Made by a program: the position numbers and the translations under genes. 64,000 nucleotides of DNA from Oscillatoria sp. FACHB-1407 (lineage in GTDB: Bacteria; Cyanobacteriota; Cyanobacteriia; Elainellales; Elainellaceae): NCBI RefSeq assembly GCF_014697545.1, contig NZ_JACJSA010000002.1, forward strand, positions 1 to 64,000, in the 5' to 3' direction. The first letter of the stretch is position 1. Each line of letters starts with the position of its first letter. The notes under the pieces are model-generated. The model had not been told where the DNA came from, searched no databases, and worked only from the letters and a program-made list of their open reading frames with translations. This document shows, one piece after another, positions 8,825 through 18,182 of this stretch.

Positions 8825-9199
8825 TATGGATTCCTCTCTCTAAGCGTTACCCAAAAGTCTAATTATAAAGCCAGATGCGTAGAATTCAAAGTACAGTCGT
8901 AGCTATTTTGGTAAAGATGAGAGGTCTGTTGGTGGAAGAAAATACCTCAAACCGCCTATCCCAAACCTCTTGATGATTGCTATATTTGGCTCTCAGGTCT
9001 TAAGGCTTTATTATTGCTTGAGCTACATTTAATAAAAATTGGCAATAGTCTTTGATTATGGACGCTATGCCAAGTCGTTCTTAAAAGTTTGTGATAACAT
9101 GGTGCGTTAGAGGCAAATACCTGGCAGCCCAAGAGCTACGTGTAGATGGTGCTGAACCAAGCCAGGACGTGTTTCACAGAGATATTTGAAAATTCAAAC
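8825..9199. other. Intergenic region between divergent rpsD and the DUF4327 gene
   Basis: 375 bp. It holds the rpsD promoter at its left end. The right half must contain the promoter of the DUF4327 gene, but no clear boxes were identified. No repeat or ORF was seen. Confidence 0.5.
8862..8889 (-). promoter_or_regulatory. Predicted sigma70 promoter of rpsD
   Basis: On the minus strand: TTGAAT (-35, 8884-8889), 16-nt spacer, TATAAT (-10, 8862-8867). Transcription would start about 30 nt before the rpsD ATG, giving a short leader with a GAGAGAGGA ribosome-binding site. Confidence 0.6.
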
Positions 9200-9433
9200 A
9201 TGACTAAAACTGTAGTAGACCAACAGGTCATTCACCCAATGGTGAAGCTTCAAGGTAAGGTGCGTTCCCTAATAGAGTCCAAAGCAATTAAACCAACTGA
9301 CAGCATTTGGAAGATTGCCTTACTCTATGGAGACGAGTGGTCTTACTGGAAGAAAGAGTTGGAAGACTTTGACTTCTCTATGCGTGACCCCATCAGTGAT
9401 TTGCTTGCTGTCGAAAGCTGGGAGGAAAACTAA
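9200..9433 (+). CDS. DUF4327-family protein
   Basis: 77 residues from the ATG at 9200 (MTKTVVDQQ); the longer frame from 9146 adds a non-conserved leader. The pattern is V..LIESKAI...DSIWKIALLYGDEWSYWKKELE, then FSMRDPISDLL. It matches the small DUF4327 family found almost only in cyanobacteria; no function is established. It is soluble with a predicted mixed helical fold. It stands as a single gene. Confidence 0.7.
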   Translation: MTKTVVDQQVIHPMVKLQGKVRSLIESKAIKPTDSIWKIALLYGDEWSYWKKELEDFDFSMRDPISDLLAVESWEEN

Positions 9434-9534
9434 ACCTCTTTTCTGACTCAGTCTCCTCCCTGTTTAGCTCCGCCTCAAGATGCTCCCAAGCAAAACGTAG
9501 CATCTGGGCGGATGCTCCCTGCCTCTACGGATGC

Positions 9535-11580
9535 TTAACGTTTAAGTTGATCCAGGTTAGGACGAACTTTGGCTTTAATAGCGACGGCTGTAATGTTGTC
9601 GTGACCATTGTATTGGTTAGCTAAATCAATCAATTGGCTAACCCCCTGTTCAAGGTTGGCTTGAGAGCTGACTAATGGCTCAATATGAGTCCGCCAATGG
9701 GTTTCGAGCAAATCATTGTCAGTCAATCCATCTGAACACAACAACAGCAACAGATCTTCGTTGAGTTCCATAAATTGCACATCTGGATTGACGAAGTGCT
9801 CATCGCGTGGTCCTAACGCCTGGGTCAGTTGATAGGCATCGGGGCGGGCATAGGCGATCGCCGGTTCAACTCCCCGTTGAATTTCGCGTTGCCCTACCTC
9901 GTGATCAACCGTGATTTGCTCTAGCCCTCGACGGCGACTAAAGCGATAGAGGCGGCTGTCTCCCACATGGGCGATCGCGGCATGGGTGTCGTGTAACAAC
10001 AGCAATACTAAGGTTGTGCCCATTCGACCACTACCAGAGCGATCATTTTGTTGATTGAGATCATAGATTGTCTTGTTGGTTAGTTGAATTGCCTCTCGAA
10101 TGCTGGCTTCTGAGGGCAACTGGTCTTGCCAATTGACCTCAAAGTATTTTTTGAGGCTCTCAACTGCCATAGCACTGGCAACTTCGCCACCAGCGTGTCC
10201 GCCCATACCATCACACAGAATGTAAAGCCCTTTTGCCTGAACAGTTCGACCGGAGGGGCTTTCTACCTTTTTCAGTTCAACGTGAATGCTAAAACAGTCT
10301 TCATTGTGATCGCGCTGTTTGCCGACGTCAGTGCGTCCTGCATCCTCTAAGTTAATCAGCTTCATGGGCAGAACGACCGTTGGGATGTCATCTCCCTCAC
10401 TGGTGGAATCATCCTCCAGGCTGCCTAGCTCAAATCGCGTTGAGCTTGTCGAAACACTCATATCTGCTGCTGGATAGGCAGTAGCTCGGACACCAGAAGT
10501 GGTGAGTTCAATGGTGCGATCGTCATCATCGGGAAACGTAAATGGAGGTGGAGGTTGTGGCACAGGACTGTGAACCACATCGGGTTGCAACTCATTGGCG
10601 ATCGCCTCAAATTGAGATTGCAACATCTCAATATCCGTCACGCCCCCAGACTCTAAATCGTGACACAGCCGTACTAGCGAACCCAATTGAGTCCGCTGTG
10701 ACATTTGGAACAACATCTGCCATAAACGCCCCAGATCCTTCAGTTGTAGCGGGTGACCTGGAGTATCGAAGTGGAGTCGTTGCAGACAGAGGAGTTGATC
10801 TTCGTCAATTCGCAGATTGTTAATGTCTAACAAACTTTGACAGCAGTGATGGGGTTCTAATAATTGCCAAACTTCTGTCATCTGATAGAGCCAATGCAAA
10901 ATTTGCAGAGGTAGCACGTCATCAGAACGCCACGCATCCGACAACAACATGAGATCTGAGCGATCCTCTAAGAGCAGCGTGACTTGTCCATCTTGCTCCC
11001 AGGTGTCGTGCAACCGAGGGAGAGCAGGATGAAGTTGGGGTTGTAGTGCCAGGTAGATCCGAGCGACGGCTGGAACAGTTCGATCTTTAATTAAAGAGGG
11101 TTCCTCTGTGGAAGACATAACATCACCGGGTTGAGCAAATCTCTCTTTGGACTCTGACTCTTTAACAAGCTCAGGTAGCTTCTCTTGTAGCAACTCGAGC
11201 AGAGTCGGTTGATAGGGTTGGCAATCTAAAACCCGTGCCTCTAACCCGCTAACCGATGAAGGAGACAGAGGGCTGAGGAGTTTGTACCTCTGTTGGGGAT
11301 CAAGATAGCTAGCCGTAGTTGCTGCTGTATCAGTCAGTTGAGTCTCAGCAGGTTGAGATGGGGGTTCCGTTGTCTGAGAGGACAAAGCCGATGAATTGGG
11401 CAATTGCACTGCCCACCAAAAAGTCCCAGTTGTTGTATCGCAATGAGGACACTGTTCCGTATCAGAGGGGACTGTTGCATCACAACCAGGACAAATAACT
11501 TCCGTCAGGGAAACACCGCACTTCTGACAAAACTTATGGTCATTTGGGTTCTCAAACTGACATTGGGGACAAACAAGCAT
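9535..11580 (-). CDS. Zinc-ribbon / pseudokinase-like / PP2C protein phosphatase
   Basis: 681 residues. Residues 1-50 hold zinc ribbons (CPQC...CQKC, then CPGC...CPHC). About 95-330 reads like a decayed Ser/Thr kinase: RYKLLSPLSP start, HPALPRLHDTWEQDGQVTLLLE, and a catalytic-loop relic without the HRD, DFG or GxGxxG motifs. From about 415 a complete PP2C domain follows: TDVGKQRDHNEDCF, LCDGMGGHAGGEVAS, HVGDSRLYRF, CSDGLTDND and GHDNITAVAI, with all metal-binding Asp present. It dephosphorylates Ser/Thr phosphoproteins; the pseudokinase part could bind a client kinase. Function of the middle part is inference. Confidence 0.85.
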   Translation of the reverse strand: MLVCPQCQFENPNDHKFCQKCGVSLTEVICPGCDATVPSDTEQCPHCDTTTGTFWWAVQLPNSSALSSQTTEPPSQPAETQLTDTAATTASYLDPQQRYKLLSPLSPSSVSGLEARVLDCQPYQPTLLELLQEKLPELVKESESKERFAQPGDVMSSTEEPSLIKDRTVPAVARIYLALQPQLHPALPRLHDTWEQDGQVTLLLEDRSDLMLLSDAWRSDDVLPLQILHWLYQMTEVWQLLEPHHCCQSLLDINNLRIDEDQLLCLQRLHFDTPGHPLQLKDLGRLWQMLFQMSQRTQLGSLVRLCHDLESGGVTDIEMLQSQFEAIANELQPDVVHSPVPQPPPPFTFPDDDDRTIELTTSGVRATAYPAADMSVSTSSTRFELGSLEDDSTSEGDDIPTVVLPMKLINLEDAGRTDVGKQRDHNEDCFSIHVELKKVESPSGRTVQAKGLYILCDGMGGHAGGEVASAMAVESLKKYFEVNWQDQLPSEASIREAIQLTNKTIYDLNQQNDRSGSGRMGTTLVLLLLHDTHAAIAHVGDSRLYRFSRRRGLEQITVDHEVGQREIQRGVEPAIAYARPDAYQLTQALGPRDEHFVNPDVQFMELNEDLLLLLCSDGLTDNDLLETHWRTHIEPLVSSQANLEQGVSQLIDLANQYNGHDNITAVAIKAKVRPNLDQLKR

Positions 11581-12134
11581 CTTGGGACTTCCTTACTCCC
11601 GTTATTAAGTGTCAGTGGCTCTGAATCTCAGTATTCACTGCATTACATCAATTCTGGATGTTTTTTTACAGAATTGTTACGGACAAAAAACTGGTTGTAG
11701 ACAAACCGATTACAGATCACAACCCTGCTGCACAACAACGTTAATCGACAAGAGCCTTGCTATGGACAATCACGATAGCCTAGCGATGATTAGAGTATTA
11801 CCTTTACAGGGTACACGATAGGCTTGAAAAGCCATAGTTGGCGTCGCCCTCTTTAAATCGATCACACTTTCAGTGACTCAGACTTTAGGTTACCCAGACT
11901 TGAAGCATCAAAAACAGCCGCTTGTCGATCTTGATTTAATTCATACATAGTCTCTGCTGTAATGCTGGTTTACTTCACACGAATATTGCAATTGGAGTAA
12001 AAGCAGAGATTATTCAGTAAATTTACTTAGTACTGTTATCCACAGATAGGGTTTGGCAGTAAAACCAGGGGGGTGTGGGGGCTGTGCTCCCAGTCAGGGG
12101 TTTTACCCCTGCACCCCAAATTCCCACCCTTGAT
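11581..12134. other. 554-bp intergenic region with repeat B at its right end
   Basis: The left 430 bp, upstream of the PP2C gene, shows no convincing ORF or motif. The right part is a family-B repeat that runs into the 3' end of rluE. Confidence 0.6.
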
Positions 12135-12154
12135 TTACGACGAGTTGTACTGAG
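12026..12154 (+). repeat. Dispersed repeat family B, full copy overlapping the rluE stop
   Basis: A ~125-bp element bounded by CTTAGTACTG and GTACTGAG (imperfect terminal inverted repeats). Its core includes GGGGGCTGTGCTCCCAG and GGGGTTTTACCCCTGCACCCC. Other full copies are at 35503-35636 (inverted) and 60922-61052; core-only copies are at 58143-58208 and 29325-29356. Its right end supplies the last codons and stop of rluE. Confidence 0.75.
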
Positions 12155-12770
12155 CTTTCAAAAGCTCTAGATCATCGGATGATAGCTCTCGCCATTGCCC
12201 TGGCTTCAATCCATCCAGTCGTAGGTGAGCGATCGCCACACGCACAAGTCGCAATGTTGGAAAACCAACTGCTGCCGTCATGCGTCGAATCTGTCGATTT
12301 CGCCCCTCAGTCAGTGTCATTTCTAACCAGGCAGTTGGCACAGACTTACGAAACCGAATTGGAGGATCGCGTGGCGGCAGGGATGGCTCTTCTGGCAGGA
12401 GTTGCACCTTTGCAGGGCGAGTTTTGTAGTCTTGAATGGTGATTCCCTGCCGCAACTGTTGCAGGGCAGCCTGATCGGGAATACGCTCGACTTGCACCCA
12501 GTAGGTGCGGGGATGGTGAAATTTGGGATCGGTCAGTCGATGTTGAAGTTGACCGTTGTTCGTCAATAGCAGCAACCCCTCACTGTCGCGATCGAGCCGT
12601 CCAACAGGATACACATCGGGCACTGGAATGTAGTCTTTGAGCGTCCGTCTGGAGGTTTCCCCGCCCCCTGCCTCATCGGTAAACTGGGTCAGCACATCAT
12701 AGGGTTTGTAAAACAGGAGGTATCGATAAGGGGGAGTCGTCCTGGAGGGAGAAGTTTTACGCATCGCCAT
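12135..12770 (-). CDS. rluE: 23S rRNA pseudouridine synthase RluE (RsuA family)
   Basis: About 211 residues from the ATG at 12770; an upstream TTG (12785) is less likely. It has a very close resemblance to Rlu[20 protein letters not shown], the catalytic Asp motif [21 protein letters not shown]-like [10 protein letters not shown] and [20 protein letters not shown]. It lacks an N-terminal S4 domain, as RluE does. It isomerises a uridine in the peptidyl-transferase region of 23S rRNA (U2457 in E. coli). The final residues (KAQYNSS) are encoded within dispersed repeat B, so the C-terminus has probably been altered by that insertion. Confidence 0.85.
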   Translation of the reverse strand: MAMRKTSPSRTTPPYRYLLFYKPYDVLTQFTDEAGGGETSRRTLKDYIPVPDVYPVGRLDRDSEGLLLLTNNGQLQHRLTDPKFHHPRTYWVQVERIPDQAALQQLRQGITIQDYKTRPAKVQLLPEEPSLPPRDPPIRFRKSVPTAWLEMTLTEGRNRQIRRMTAAVGFPTLRLVRVAIAHLRLDGLKPGQWRELSSDDLELLKAQYNSS

Positions 12771-12895
12771 GATGTTGCAGTCCAAAACGGATTGTAAAGC
12801 CCTGTTTCAACCCTTTAAGAAAATTTAGGCAAACTATGCAAAACTCTGGGAGCATCTTACGCTAGGAATTTAACTGGGTTATTAACGGAACTGCC

Positions 12896-13207
12896 ATGGA
12901 TAAGATACCGAAATATCAAGTTGTCTGCACGCTCTCTTTTGGAGACATTTACGGTCAGATCGTGGTTTGGTTAATTGTCATTTTCCTGAGCTTGGCATCG
13001 GCTTTAGCATTGATGGGGGCTAGTCGTCCCATCTATGCACTAGCGACCGTCGGGTTAATTTTGGTGCTGTCTTTACCGTTTCTCCTATTTGCGTTTGTTA
13101 CAACGCTGTTGAATCATATTCAATTTTCACCGCTCGATCCTGCGGCTGAAACAAAGGCGGAGTCCAGTCCGGCAACGGCTCAACGCCCAGCTCAAGTGGC
13201 GAGCTAA
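12896..13207 (+). CDS. Two-helix membrane protein, unknown function
   Basis: 103 residues from an ATG. Two hydrophobic helices (about 22-42 and 47-70) follow a cytoplasmic start MDKIPKYQVVCTLSFGDIYG; the tail is Ala/Pro/Ser-rich. I do not recognise it. It lies upstream of sdhA on the same strand, but a strong terminator between them (13307-13334) argues against a shared transcript and against calling it a succinate-dehydrogenase membrane anchor. Confidence 0.6.
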   Translation: MDKIPKYQVVCTLSFGDIYGQIVVWLIVIFLSLASALALMGASRPIYALATVGLILVLSLPFLLFAFVTTLLNHIQFSPLDPAAETKAESSPATAQRPAQVAS

Positions 13208-13306
13208 TTCTCTGGCTGCGACCCAATCTCCTTCAAGCTGGTAGGAGATTGAGCACTGGAGGGGAATCTTTTATCGTTTCAAATTACTGCGTTTTCTAAA
13301 AAAGTT

Positions 13307-13334
13307 CTCTACTGTTGGGTAGAGGCTTTTTTTT
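13307..13334 (+). terminator. Intrinsic terminator
   Basis: Stem CTCTAC / GTAGAG, loop TGTTGG, then GC and eight T. It ends the transcript of the two-helix membrane protein gene and insulates sdhA. Confidence 0.85.
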
Positions 13335-13378
13335 GCGTCACGATAGATGAAGAAGCCATTTTTATTATTGGGTTGAGC

Positions 13379-15106
13379 ATGATTGAGCACGACGTGATCA
13401 TTGTTGGCGGTGGATTGGCTGGATCTCGTGCGGCTGTGGAAATCGCCCGCACAGATCCTCGCTTAAAAGTCGCTGTGGTTGCCAAGACCCACCCGATTCG
13501 ATCGCACTCTGTAGCGGCTCAGGGTGGAATTGCTGCCACTCTCAAAAACGTAGATGACAAGGATACCTGGGAAGCACATGCCTTTGACACCGTTAAGGGA
13601 TCTGATTATCTGGCAGATCAAGACGCTGTTGAGATTTTGACTCGCGAAGCACCGGACGTAGTGATTGATTTGGAGCATATGGGGGTGCTGTTTTCGCGCC
13701 TGCCCGATGGTCGGATCGCTCAACGTGCTTTTGGCGGTCACTCCCACAATCGAACCTGTTATGCAGCAGATAAGACAGGACATGCCATTTTGCATGAGTT
13801 GATTTGCAACTTGATGCGCTACGGAGTCAAGATTTACGACGAGTGGTATGTGATGCGCTTGATCTTTGAAGAGGGTCAAGCCAAAGGTCTGGTGATGTTT
13901 AACATCCGCGATGCCCGAATTGAGGTGGTACGGGCAAAGGCGGTGATGTTTGCAACGGGTGGCTATGGTCGGGTTTATAACACCACGTCCAACGACTATG
14001 CCTCGACCGGGGACGGTTTAGCGATGACTGCGGCTGCTGGCTTGCCTCTAGAAGATATGGAGTTTGTCCAGTTTCACCCAACGGGTTTGTATCCAGTTGG
14101 GGTGCTGATCTCTGAGGCTGTGCGGGGAGAGGGAGCGTACTTGATCAATGCCCATGGCGATCGCTTCATGGCAAATTATGCCCCCAGTCGTATGGAGTTG
14201 GCTCCGCGAGACATCACCTCCCGGGCGATTACCAAAGAGATTCGAGCCGGACGGGGTGCCCATCCAGATGGTAGCCTAGGTGGCCCCTTTGTCTACCTGG
14301 ATCTGCGCCACATGGGCGAAGAAAAGATCATGAGCCGGGTGCCTTTCTGCTGGGAAGAAGCTCATCGACTGGTGGGAATTGATGCGGTGCATCAACCAAT
14401 GCCTGTGCGTCCTACGGTGCATTACTCGATGGGAGGCATTCCAGTCAACACCGATGGCAGAGTCCGCAGTAGTGCCGATAGCTTAACAGAGGGTTTCTTT
14501 GCCGCTGGTGAAACAGCCTGTGTTTCAGTCCATGGAGCGAATCGTTTGGGTAGCAATTCGCTGTTGGAGTGCGTGGTCTATGGACGCAGAACTGGGGCAG
14601 CGATCGCCCAATATGTGCAAAATCGCAAACTCCCCGACCTGGACGAAAGACCTTATTTGGCAGCAGCAGAGCAGCAATTGCAGAGCCTCTTGAGCCAACC
14701 CGGAGAATATCGCATTGCTCAGATTCGGCAAGCCTTCCAGGATTGTATGACTGACTACTGCGGCGTTTTCCGCACAGAAGACCTGATGCAGGAAGGCTTG
14801 AGCAAATTGCAGCAAATTCGTCAGCAGGCTGAGCGGATTTATCTTGACGACAAAGGCAAACTCTGGAACACCGAGATGACTGAAGCGTTAGAGCTACAAA
14901 GTCTATTGGCGGTGGGTGAAGTCATTCTAACCAGTGCGCTTAACCGCCGAGAAAGTCGAGGTGCCCACTGTCGGGAAGACTATCCTGAACGGGATGATAC
15001 CAACTTCCTGAAGCATACCCTGGCGTACTATTCCCCTGCTGGAATCGACATTCAGGAAATGTCTGTGGCGATCACGATGTTCCAACCGCAGGAGCGGAAG
15101 TATTGA
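13379..15106 (+). CDS. sdhA: Succinate dehydrogenase/fumarate reductase flavoprotein subunit
   Basis: 575 residues from the ATG at 13379 (MIEHDVIIVGGG; a TTG two codons earlier is possible). FAD-binding motif VGGGLAGSRAAVE, the flavin-linkage region RSHSVAAQGGIAATL, FHPTGLYPVG, the substrate-site RGEGAYLIN and a C-terminal capping domain. It oxidises succinate to fumarate at the thylakoid or cytoplasmic membrane and feeds electrons to plastoquinone. No sdhB or sdhC is adjacent, the usual scattered arrangement in cyanobacteria. Confidence 0.92.
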   Translation: MIEHDVIIVGGGLAGSRAAVEIARTDPRLKVAVVAKTHPIRSHSVAAQGGIAATLKNVDDKDTWEAHAFDTVKGSDYLADQDAVEILTREAPDVVIDLEHMGVLFSRLPDGRIAQRAFGGHSHNRTCYAADKTGHAILHELICNLMRYGVKIYDEWYVMRLIFEEGQAKGLVMFNIRDARIEVVRAKAVMFATGGYGRVYNTTSNDYASTGDGLAMTAAAGLPLEDMEFVQFHPTGLYPVGVLISEAVRGEGAYLINAHGDRFMANYAPSRMELAPRDITSRAITKEIRAGRGAHPDGSLGGPFVYLDLRHMGEEKIMSRVPFCWEEAHRLVGIDAVHQPMPVRPTVHYSMGGIPVNTDGRVRSSADSLTEGFFAAGETACVSVHGANRLGSNSLLECVVYGRRTGAAIAQYVQNRKLPDLDERPYLAAAEQQLQSLLSQPGEYRIAQIRQAFQDCMTDYCGVFRTEDLMQEGLSKLQQIRQQAERIYLDDKGKLWNTEMTEALELQSLLAVGEVILTSALNRRESRGAHCREDYPERDDTNFLKHTLAYYSPAGIDIQEMSVAITMFQPQERKY

Positions 15107-15143
15107 AGAGGGAGTGGGGAGTAGAGAATGGGGAGTGGGGCAA
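15107..15143 (+). repeat. Short heptamer repeats (GGGGAGT/GGGGAAT type)
   Basis: The interval consists of tandem variants of a GGGGAGT-like heptamer. Similar tracts are at 29727-29770, 51590-51627 and 61115-61141. These match the short tandemly repeated repetitive sequences known from filamentous cyanobacteria. Confidence 0.7.
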
Positions 15144-15196
15144 GGCTGCTCTGCTGTGTCTTGGCGGTTTGACCGCTCTACCCCTTTGATCCCCAC

Positions 15197-15898
15197 TTAA
15201 CCCTGTGCTCGGATCTCGTCTAACTTGGCACGCACTTTCTGAATGTCTTGCCACATGAGCCACTTAGGGCTGCCTTTCTCTTTGGAGGGATTGCGTAACA
15301 GGTAGGCAGGGTGAAAGATAGGCATACACAAACGGTTATCCCACTCCAGCCACTCCCCCCGAATTTTAGTAATGCCCCGCTTGTCTCCAGTTAAACCTTT
15401 GACAGAGGAAGCTCCCGTTAGCAAGATAATTTTGGGATCGACCATGCGGATCTGCTCCAGCAGATAGGGTCTACACGCCTCCATTTCATCCGTTGTGGGA
15501 GTCCGGTTCCCCGGCGGACGGCATTTCACAATGTTGCAAATGAACACATCTGCTTCGGTAAGTTGCACCGCATCTAGAATTTTGTCGAGGAGTTGCCCTG
15601 CCTTGCCCACAAAAGGGATACCAGTCTCATCTTCGTTTTGCCCAGGACCCTCACCCACAATCATAATTGGGGCATCAATGCTGCCTCGGCTAACAACCGC
15701 ATGGGTGCGAGTCGCTCCCAAGTCACACCGTTGACACTGATTGCAGTGAACCTTCATCTCATCCATTGAGGAGTATGTGCCCGGAGGGATGGGAACTTTG
15801 GCACTGGTGGGAATCAGGTCTGGATTGAAGTCAGCTGAAGGAGCTGGTGTTACAACCTCCGCCAGATTGAATAGGTCAATTTGGTCTTTGCTAGTCAT
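15197..15898 (-). CDS. Type-4 uracil-DNA glycosylase (Fe-S)
   Basis: 233 residues. The cluster cysteines are in CNQCQRCDL and CNIVKCRPP...EACRPYL; the catalytic motif is GEGPGQNEDETGIPFVGKAG and the C-terminal motif is FHPAYLLRNPS. This family removes uracil from DNA and starts base-excision repair; it is common in thermophiles, cyanobacteria and actinobacteria. The N-terminal ~45 residues are a low-complexity extension. Monocistronic and convergent with sdhA. Confidence 0.9.
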   Translation of the reverse strand: MTSKDQIDLFNLAEVVTPAPSADFNPDLIPTSAKVPIPPGTYSSMDEMKVHCNQCQRCDLGATRTHAVVSRGSIDAPIMIVGEGPGQNEDETGIPFVGKAGQLLDKILDAVQLTEADVFICNIVKCRPPGNRTPTTDEMEACRPYLLEQIRMVDPKIILLTGASSVKGLTGDKRGITKIRGEWLEWDNRLCMPIFHPAYLLRNPSKEKGSPKWLMWQDIQKVRAKLDEIRAQG

Positions 15899-16222
15899 GG
15901 ATGGTTGAGGATAAGAGCATCAGATGCACTGACAGAAACCCCAGTAGATGCGTTGCAAATCTTAGGATGTCAAGCAGATGAAGGTTAAGAACTATTATTT
16001 TAGAGCGAATTTCTAATTTCTAAAGTCCTCGTTAAGACAGAAAAATTGTGCTGTTTTATTAACCCATCATTCCAGATTGATTTTAGAGCCAGGATCTTTA
16101 TTGGCAGCCTCTTTGAAAAGGGGAAAAAATCTCCACAAAATGAGATAAACCATTTGATACAGTGCGAATTTCAAAAAATCAGGCATGATTAAGGTGATCC
16201 CCCACTCATGCTGGAGGGAGCT
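15899..16222. other. 324-bp divergent intergenic region
   Basis: It lies between the divergent uracil-DNA glycosylase and phosphoribosyltransferase genes and must hold both promoters. A 39-codon minus-strand reading frame (16067-16186, beginning MPDFLKFALYQMVYLILW) could encode a one-helix peptide, but I cannot support it. Confidence 0.4.
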
Positions 16223-16912
16223 ATGGCTGAATTTCCACTGTTTCACGATCGCCACGATGCAGGTCATCAACTTGCCCAGGCTGTTTTAGCAGAGCTAGCC
16301 AGTCTGGGAAGAATTCAAGCGAGTGCCCAACCCATTGTCTACGCGTTACCCAAAGGCGGCTTGCCGATCGCTGAACCACTAGCGCAATTGTTGCACTGCC
16401 CATTAGATGTCGTAGTGGCAAAGAAAGTAACCCGTCCCGAAAATCCTGAGCTAGCGATCGGGGCGGTTACGGCGGATGGGCATGTGATTCGATCGCGTCA
16501 GGAGTGCTTTATGCAGTTAGACAACGGCACCTGGCGATCTGCATTACAACAGGCGCAAACCAAAGCACAAGAGCAATTAACTCAGTTTGAAAGTGTCCGT
16601 CCTCAGGTCAAGCCACAGGGGGCGATCGCCATTTTGGTAGATGACGGTATTGCAACGGGGATGACGATGGCAGTCGCGGCTCGTGCGTTGCGGGCAAAAC
16701 GTCCGGCTCGCATCTTGATTTGTGCGCCAGTTGCCCCTAAGCACATGGTGCAATCGTTGGAGCATTGGGGCGATCGCGTCATTATCTTAGCCAGCCCTGA
16801 GTCATTCTTTAGCGTTAGCCGCTTTTATGGCGAGTTTCATCAGGTTGAGATGGAGGAAGCCCTGGAATGCATGAAACGGGGCAATCAGGCTGATCCGACA
16901 CTAAAGTCTTGA
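16223..16912 (+). CDS. Phosphoribosyltransferase-domain protein
   Basis: 229 residues from the ATG at 16223, chosen because GGAGGG stands 5 nt before it; the frame is also open from 16208. It has a PRTase fold: the early PKGGLPIAEPLA loop, KKVTRPENPELAIGAV and the PRPP-binding ILVDDGIATGMTMAVAARAL motif. This subfamily is often annotated only as phosphoribosyltransferase; the nucleobase substrate is not apparent. It ends 17 nt before the convergent hpsP-like gene. Confidence 0.85.
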   Translation: MAEFPLFHDRHDAGHQLAQAVLAELASLGRIQASAQPIVYALPKGGLPIAEPLAQLLHCPLDVVVAKKVTRPENPELAIGAVTADGHVIRSRQECFMQLDNGTWRSALQQAQTKAQEQLTQFESVRPQVKPQGAIAILVDDGIATGMTMAVAARALRAKRPARILICAPVAPKHMVQSLEHWGDRVIILASPESFFSVSRFYGEFHQVEMEEALECMKRGNQADPTLKS

Positions 16913-16929
16913 TTCCGAATTCAGATTAA

Positions 16930-18150
16930 TCAACCCGGATGCTTCTTCCCTGCTGCCTGCTGTTCTAAAATTCCCTCGTAGGCTTGAATTGCTTGTTGGG
17001 CGATCGCATCCCAACTGTAATGGCGCAGCGCATGAGCTTTAGCTAATTCTCCCCGGTGTTGACGTTCCGCTGCATCCTGTAGAGCGGTTTTCAGCCGAGT
17101 GGTCAATGATGCCACATCACAGCGACTAACCCAACCTGCGTTAGCTGTTTGTACATCTTCCCAGATGTGGACTTGATCCGAGATGACAACAGGAATGCCT
17201 GCTGTCATCGCTTCTGCGACGGCAATCCCGAAATTCTCGTAATAGGATGGTAGGACAAACAGATCAGCGGTTTGCAGTAAAGCACTTTTCGTTGCTCCAG
17301 TCACAAATCCGGTCAGGGTAGTATGTTGCCCCAGAGGAGAAGCTTTGATTTGGGCATGAATCTGGGATTCATAGGTTGGGTCTTGGGGGTTTCCTCCAGC
17401 TACCACAAGATGAAAGGGCAATCCCTCCGCTAGGAGCTTTTCTAAAGCCGGAATCAACAGATCGAGTCCCTTTTTGGGGTCGATGCGAGACATAAACAAC
17501 ACGAGGGGGCGATCGCCTGGAATTCCCAGGTCTGCCAAAACATCAGCACTCGCTTTAGAGCCTTCAACCGGAGGTAAGCTCACACCGAGCGGTAAAACGA
17601 GATCACGGGTTGTCACGCCAAACCGTTCTGATACTTTGGCTTCTTGGTCGCTCGTGAAGTGAATGGCTGCTGCTCCAGCTAGATTGGGACGTTCCAAAAC
17701 AGCTGCATACAGTTGCTTGAGCCGACGTTTTTTCTGCAAATCAGCCGGATCCAGCGTGCCCAGTGGACGCAACACATAAGGCAGCTTTTGCGATCGCGCC
17801 ACTGTAGCCGCGCAGGAACTCACGGGAGAGAACAAGGCGTGAATATGCGCCAGATCAAAGGTGTGAGCGTGGTCAGCTAACCATTTAAGTAACCCCAGCG
17901 AAAACTTGTAACGGCGAAACGGAGAACACCGGAAATAGCGGATCTGGTAGCCATCTTGATCAACAGGGCGATCGAGGGGCACATCTAGAGGAGCCTGACC
18001 TGCATCACCATTAGAGTCCGTCGTGAGAATGGTCACCTCTGCCCCCTGCCGCGCCAGCGCACCAGAGAAACCCAAAACCATCTGGCTGGGACCACCATAG
18101 ACCAGTGAGATGGAAGGAACAATTTGGAGAATGCGGAGAGGTTGGGGCAT
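16930..18150 (-). CDS. hpsP: GT4 glycosyltransferase, HpsP-like
   Basis: 406 residues, two Rossmann-like GT-B domains. It starts ILQIVPSISLVYGGPSQMVL; the donor-binding C-terminal half includes FMSRIDPKKGLDLLIPAL and ENFGIAVAEAMTAGIPVV (the EX7E motif). It closely resembles what I remember of hormogonium polysaccharide glycosyltransferase HpsP. It is last in a minus-strand run hpsL-N-O-P with 32 nt to the previous gene. It would add a sugar to the secreted gliding polysaccharide on the cytoplasmic side. Confidence 0.75.
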   Translation of the reverse strand: MPQPLRILQIVPSISLVYGGPSQMVLGFSGALARQGAEVTILTTDSNGDAGQAPLDVPLDRPVDQDGYQIRYFRCSPFRRYKFSLGLLKWLADHAHTFDLAHIHALFSPVSSCAATVARSQKLPYVLRPLGTLDPADLQKKRRLKQLYAAVLERPNLAGAAAIHFTSDQEAKVSERFGVTTRDLVLPLGVSLPPVEGSKASADVLADLGIPGDRPLVLFMSRIDPKKGLDLLIPALEKLLAEGLPFHLVVAGGNPQDPTYESQIHAQIKASPLGQHTTLTGFVTGATKSALLQTADLFVLPSYYENFGIAVAEAMTAGIPVVISDQVHIWEDVQTANAGWVSRCDVASLTTRLKTALQDAAERQHRGELAKAHALRHYSWDAIAQQAIQAYEGILEQQAAGKKHPG

Positions 18151-18182
18151 AGGGACGCTGTTAGTCAGTGTTAGTCAGTAGA

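Noticed and set aside
12896-13207. Succinate dehydrogenase membrane anchor
   Set aside because: Adjacent to sdhA and membrane-bound, but it has no heme-ligand His pattern and a terminator separates the two genes.
16067-16186. 39-codon ORF with one hydrophobic helix
   Set aside because: Too short to support; weak start context and no neighbours that imply coupling.
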